Shown in pieces: positions 14,739-16,301 of a stretch of DNA of 16,301 bases (its first letter is position 1; the number at the start of each line of letters is the position of its first letter). Source of the DNA: Phycisphaeraceae bacterium. Its GTDB lineage: Bacteria; Planctomycetota; Phycisphaerae; Phycisphaerales; Phycisphaeraceae. The translations under genes and the position numbers were made by a program. The notes under the pieces are model-generated. The model was given only the letters and a program-made list of their open reading frames with translations. It made no database searches and had not been told where the DNA came from. The DNA lies in NCBI GenBank assembly GCA_020851395.1, contig JADZCW010000207.1, forward strand, positions 1-16,301. The letters run 5' to 3'.

Positions 14739-15109
14739 GGCCTCACCTGCACGTACTTCGCCGTGTAATCCACCTTCCACCGCGGTCCTAATCGCACCAG
14801 CTCCCGCGCTTCAAACCCCACCAATACCACCCCCGGCCATCGCTCCCCACGCTCGTCGGTCAACTCCCTCTCCACCCCATCCACACGTTCCTCGATCGCA
14901 GAGATCAGCTCACGCAACCCGGAGAGCGTGTCCGCTCGCAGCTCCCCTTCCTGCTCAATCCCCCTCACCTCACGCCCCAGCGCCTCGACTCGTCCCCCAT
15001 CGCCACCCGGCATCTCCGCCACCGCATGCCGCAGCTTCGTCTCCCCAACCCGAACTCGAAATCGCCCGCTCTCAAACAGCGCCTCATCCCCCAACATCCC
15101 CGTCGCCAT
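14735..15109 (-). CDS. Small conserved phage structural-type protein
   Basis: A 124-residue protein beginning GDEALFESGRFRVRVGETKL and ending GPRWKVDYTAKYVQVRP. In between is RHAVAEMPGGDGGRVEALG, with a LRADTLSGLRELISAIEERV helix. I recall this layout (RHAV.ELPG.DG start, a helix of the LxxLxxxIxxL type, and a final DYxxxYxQxRP strand) in small tail-proximal proteins of prophages, but I know no assigned function. It starts 13 bases after the connector-like gene stops, and its stop overlaps the next start by four bases. The exact role, for example a tail-completion or tube-adaptor protein, is inference. Confidence 0.72.
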   Translation of the reverse strand: MATGMLGDEALFESGRFRVRVGETKLRHAVAEMPGGDGGRVEALGREVRGIEQEGELRADTLSGLRELISAIEERVDGVERELTDERGERWPGVVLVGFEARELVRLGPRWKVDYTAKYVQVRP

Positions 15110-15122
15110 CGGATCCCCCCCC

Positions 15123-15761
15123 TCACACCCGCGTCATCCCCACCACGCCCAGGCTCACCCGCCGATCCGCCAAGCCGTCGCCATCCCCATCCACCAGCAC
15201 CCACGCCTCCCGGCATCGCCTCTCGAACGCCGCCCGATACCGCTCCGCCTTCGCCCGAATCTCCGTGTTCTCCCCACTCACCCCTGCCGACGACGCGTAT
15301 GCCTCGCTCAGCACACCCAAAATTTCCAGCTCCCGCATCACCCCCGCCGACACCACCGTCACCGCCCGACCGCTCAGATCCCCATCTTCACCCGTCGCCC
15401 CCACCGCCATCAGCAGCCTCTGGTGCACCCGCTCGATCTGCGGCCCAAGCGTTCGAATCACCACTTCCAACCCCGTCCCCGCCGTGGGCGCGACCCCCTC
15501 ATCTTCCCCCGTCACACGCACCCGCGACACTTCCAGCCGGTTCGCGTCAATCCGCCGAACCACCTCATGCCCCACGCACCCGATCAACGCCACCATCCCC
15601 GCCGTCACCCCCGCCGTCGAGAAGTCCGCCGTCGCGCTGCTCAGCTCATTCCCCGTTACCTCTGCATCGCTCACCCGCACCCGCTCCTGGCTCGCCCACG
15701 ACAGGTCCACGAACGCCATCGGCTCGACCGCCAGCACATCCCGATCCACACAGAACCCCAT
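15123..15761 (-). CDS. Probable head-tail connector (gp6-like) protein
   Basis: A 212-residue protein. The first half (about 1-105) is beta-rich (ADFSTAGVTAGMVALIGCVG; RRIDANRLEVSRVRVTGEDE). The second half is helical: VMRELEILGVLSEAYASSAG, then IRAKAERYRAAFERRCREAW and the end VLVDGDGDGLADRRVSL. A helix with AExYRxxFExxxxxA followed by an acidic DGDGDG loop is what I recall from connector/adaptor proteins encoded just after the capsid gene, which bind the portal or neck. Its location directly after the major capsid gene and terminator supports this. The ATG at 15761 has GGGGAGGGG about six bases upstream. Exact fold and partners are inferred. Confidence 0.72.
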   Translation of the reverse strand: MGFCVDRDVLAVEPMAFVDLSWASQERVRVSDAEVTGNELSSATADFSTAGVTAGMVALIGCVGHEVVRRIDANRLEVSRVRVTGEDEGVAPTAGTGLEVVIRTLGPQIERVHQRLLMAVGATGEDGDLSGRAVTVVSAGVMRELEILGVLSEAYASSAGVSGENTEIRAKAERYRAAFERRCREAWVLVDGDGDGLADRRVSLGVVGMTRV

Positions 15762-15784
15762 CCCTCACCCCTCCCCTCAATCCC

Positions 15785-15820
15785 AAAAAAGGGCCCGACG
15801 ATCGCCAAACCGCCGGACCC
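15785..15820 (-). terminator. Intrinsic terminator after the capsid gene
   Basis: On the coding strand, GGGTCCGGCG and CGTCGGGCCC form a 10-bp stem with two G-T pairs around a ten-base loop, followed at once by TTTTTT. This is a complete intrinsic terminator 43 bases after the capsid stop. Because the next virion genes show no other obvious promoter, it probably acts as a partial terminator that raises capsid mRNA over the distal genes. Confidence 0.85.
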
Positions 15821-15827
15821 CACCCCC

Positions 15828-15853
15828 CGCCCCCGGAAGCTGATCCGGGGGCG
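15828..15853. repeat. 10-bp hairpin upstream of the terminator
   Basis: CGCCCCCGGA and TCCGGGGGCG form a perfect 10-bp stem with a six-base loop, starting about ten bases after the capsid stop codon. No T-run follows directly. With the terminator it forms a tandem structure that could protect the 3' end of capsid mRNA. Confidence 0.75.
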
Positions 15854-15862
15854 ACTCAGCGC

Positions 15863-16301
15863 TTAGCTCACGCCCAGCCCACGGATCAGCCCGTGCCCGT
15901 TCTCATTCCGAAGCTCCAGCGTGTACTCACCGATCACCTGGCCCACCTCGCTGTCACCCGACGTCGACAGCTTCTTGAACCCGAAGCTGCGACCCACCAT
16001 CGGCAGCACCTCCACGCGTGAACTGTCCAGCAGCAGCACCGTGTCACTCGGCACCCACCGGCTCAGCACCACCCGGCACACGCCGAAGTCCGACTCGTAC
16101 ACGCTCACCAGGTTCCGGTACTGCTCATCCTCCGCCCCGAACCGCCGGTTCGACGTCGCGAACGCGTTGATCCGCCGCTTCTGGATCCCGCCGACCACGA
16201 TCGTGTCAACCCGGCTCGACGACTGCTCCCAGATCTGCCGCAGCGCCGTGTTCAGCTGCGCCTCGCTCAGCTCATCCGTCCCCGTGCCCCCGCCCGCCGG
16301 G
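15863..16301 (-). CDS. SU10-type (DUF5309-like) major capsid protein, C-terminal part
   Basis: The 145 C-terminal residues, ending in TAA at 15863; the start lies beyond the window. The order TDELSEAQLNTALRQIWEQ, DTIVVGGIQKRRINAF, RNLVSVYESDFGVCRVVLSR, DTVLLLDSSRVEVLPMVGRS and GQVIGEYTLELRNENGHGLI is characteristic of the family of phage SU10 major capsid proteins, formerly DUF5309. These form HK97-like capsid shells and are common in podoviruses and related prophages. The gene heads the visible virion operon and is followed by two hairpins. The assignment rests on recognised motifs; the missing N-terminus prevents checking for a scaffold or protease domain. Confidence 0.85.
   Translation of the reverse strand, partial: PAGGGTGTDELSEAQLNTALRQIWEQSSSRVDTIVVGGIQKRRINAFATSNRRFGAEDEQYRNLVSVYESDFGVCRVVLSRWVPSDTVLLLDSSRVEVLPMVGRSFGFKKLSTSGDSEVGQVIGEYTLELRNENGHGLIRGLGVS

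Noticed and set aside
1..16301. tRNA, rRNA, CRISPR array, insertion sequence, integrase or toxin-antitoxin genes
   Set aside because: I looked on both strands and saw no cloverleaf, regularly spaced repeats, transposase/integrase motifs or toxin-like small pairs.

Overview
All credible genes in this window lie on the minus strand, so transcription runs from position 16301 towards 1. The DNA is very GC-rich and the coding strand is strongly G-rich. I read it as a bacterial chromosome, most likely a planctomycete (Phycisphaerae-like). That is an inference from base composition, a CCGCGGGC/GCCCGCGG palindrome of the kind I associate with planctomycete genomes, a TIGR03790-type domain and a planctomycete-type lipoprotein. 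No rRNA or other marker gene is present to confirm it.

From right to left (5' to 3' on the coding strand), 16301-4912 is a virion structural operon. It begins with the C-terminal end of an SU10-type (DUF5309-like) major capsid protein, followed by two hairpins, the second a good intrinsic terminator. Next come a probable head-tail connector, a small conserved virion protein, a beta-rich protein, and two fibre-like proteins that share an N-terminal module. They are followed by a LamG-type protein, a right-handed beta-helix tailspike-like protein, a large protein joining a LamG-like domain to a TIGR03790-like domain, and a hub/baseplate-like protein. Genes overlap by a few bases or are separated by tens of bases, and several starts have strong Shine-Dalgarno sequences. 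No tape-measure, sheath or tube protein is visible, which with an SU10-type capsid favours a short-tailed (podovirus-like) particle.

4927-3609 is a small membrane and lipoprotein cluster. It holds a one-TM coiled-coil protein whose reading frame overlaps a lipoprotein gene by about 190 bp (spanin-like architecture), an 85-aa protein and a two-TM holin-like protein. No endolysin is recognisable, so a lysis role is inferred from architecture alone.

3575-1 looks like ordinary host DNA. It holds a lipoprotein, a GNAT acetyltransferase with a hairpin in its leader, and a two-component pair: a soluble histidine kinase without a sensor domain and a sigma-54-dependent response regulator with an unusual insertion in its receiver domain. 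The regulator runs off the window before its C-terminal helix-turn-helix. The likely element/host boundary lies around 3576-3608. No integrase, attachment site, tRNA, insertion sequence or CRISPR array is visible. No stretch longer than 300 bases lacks a gene.
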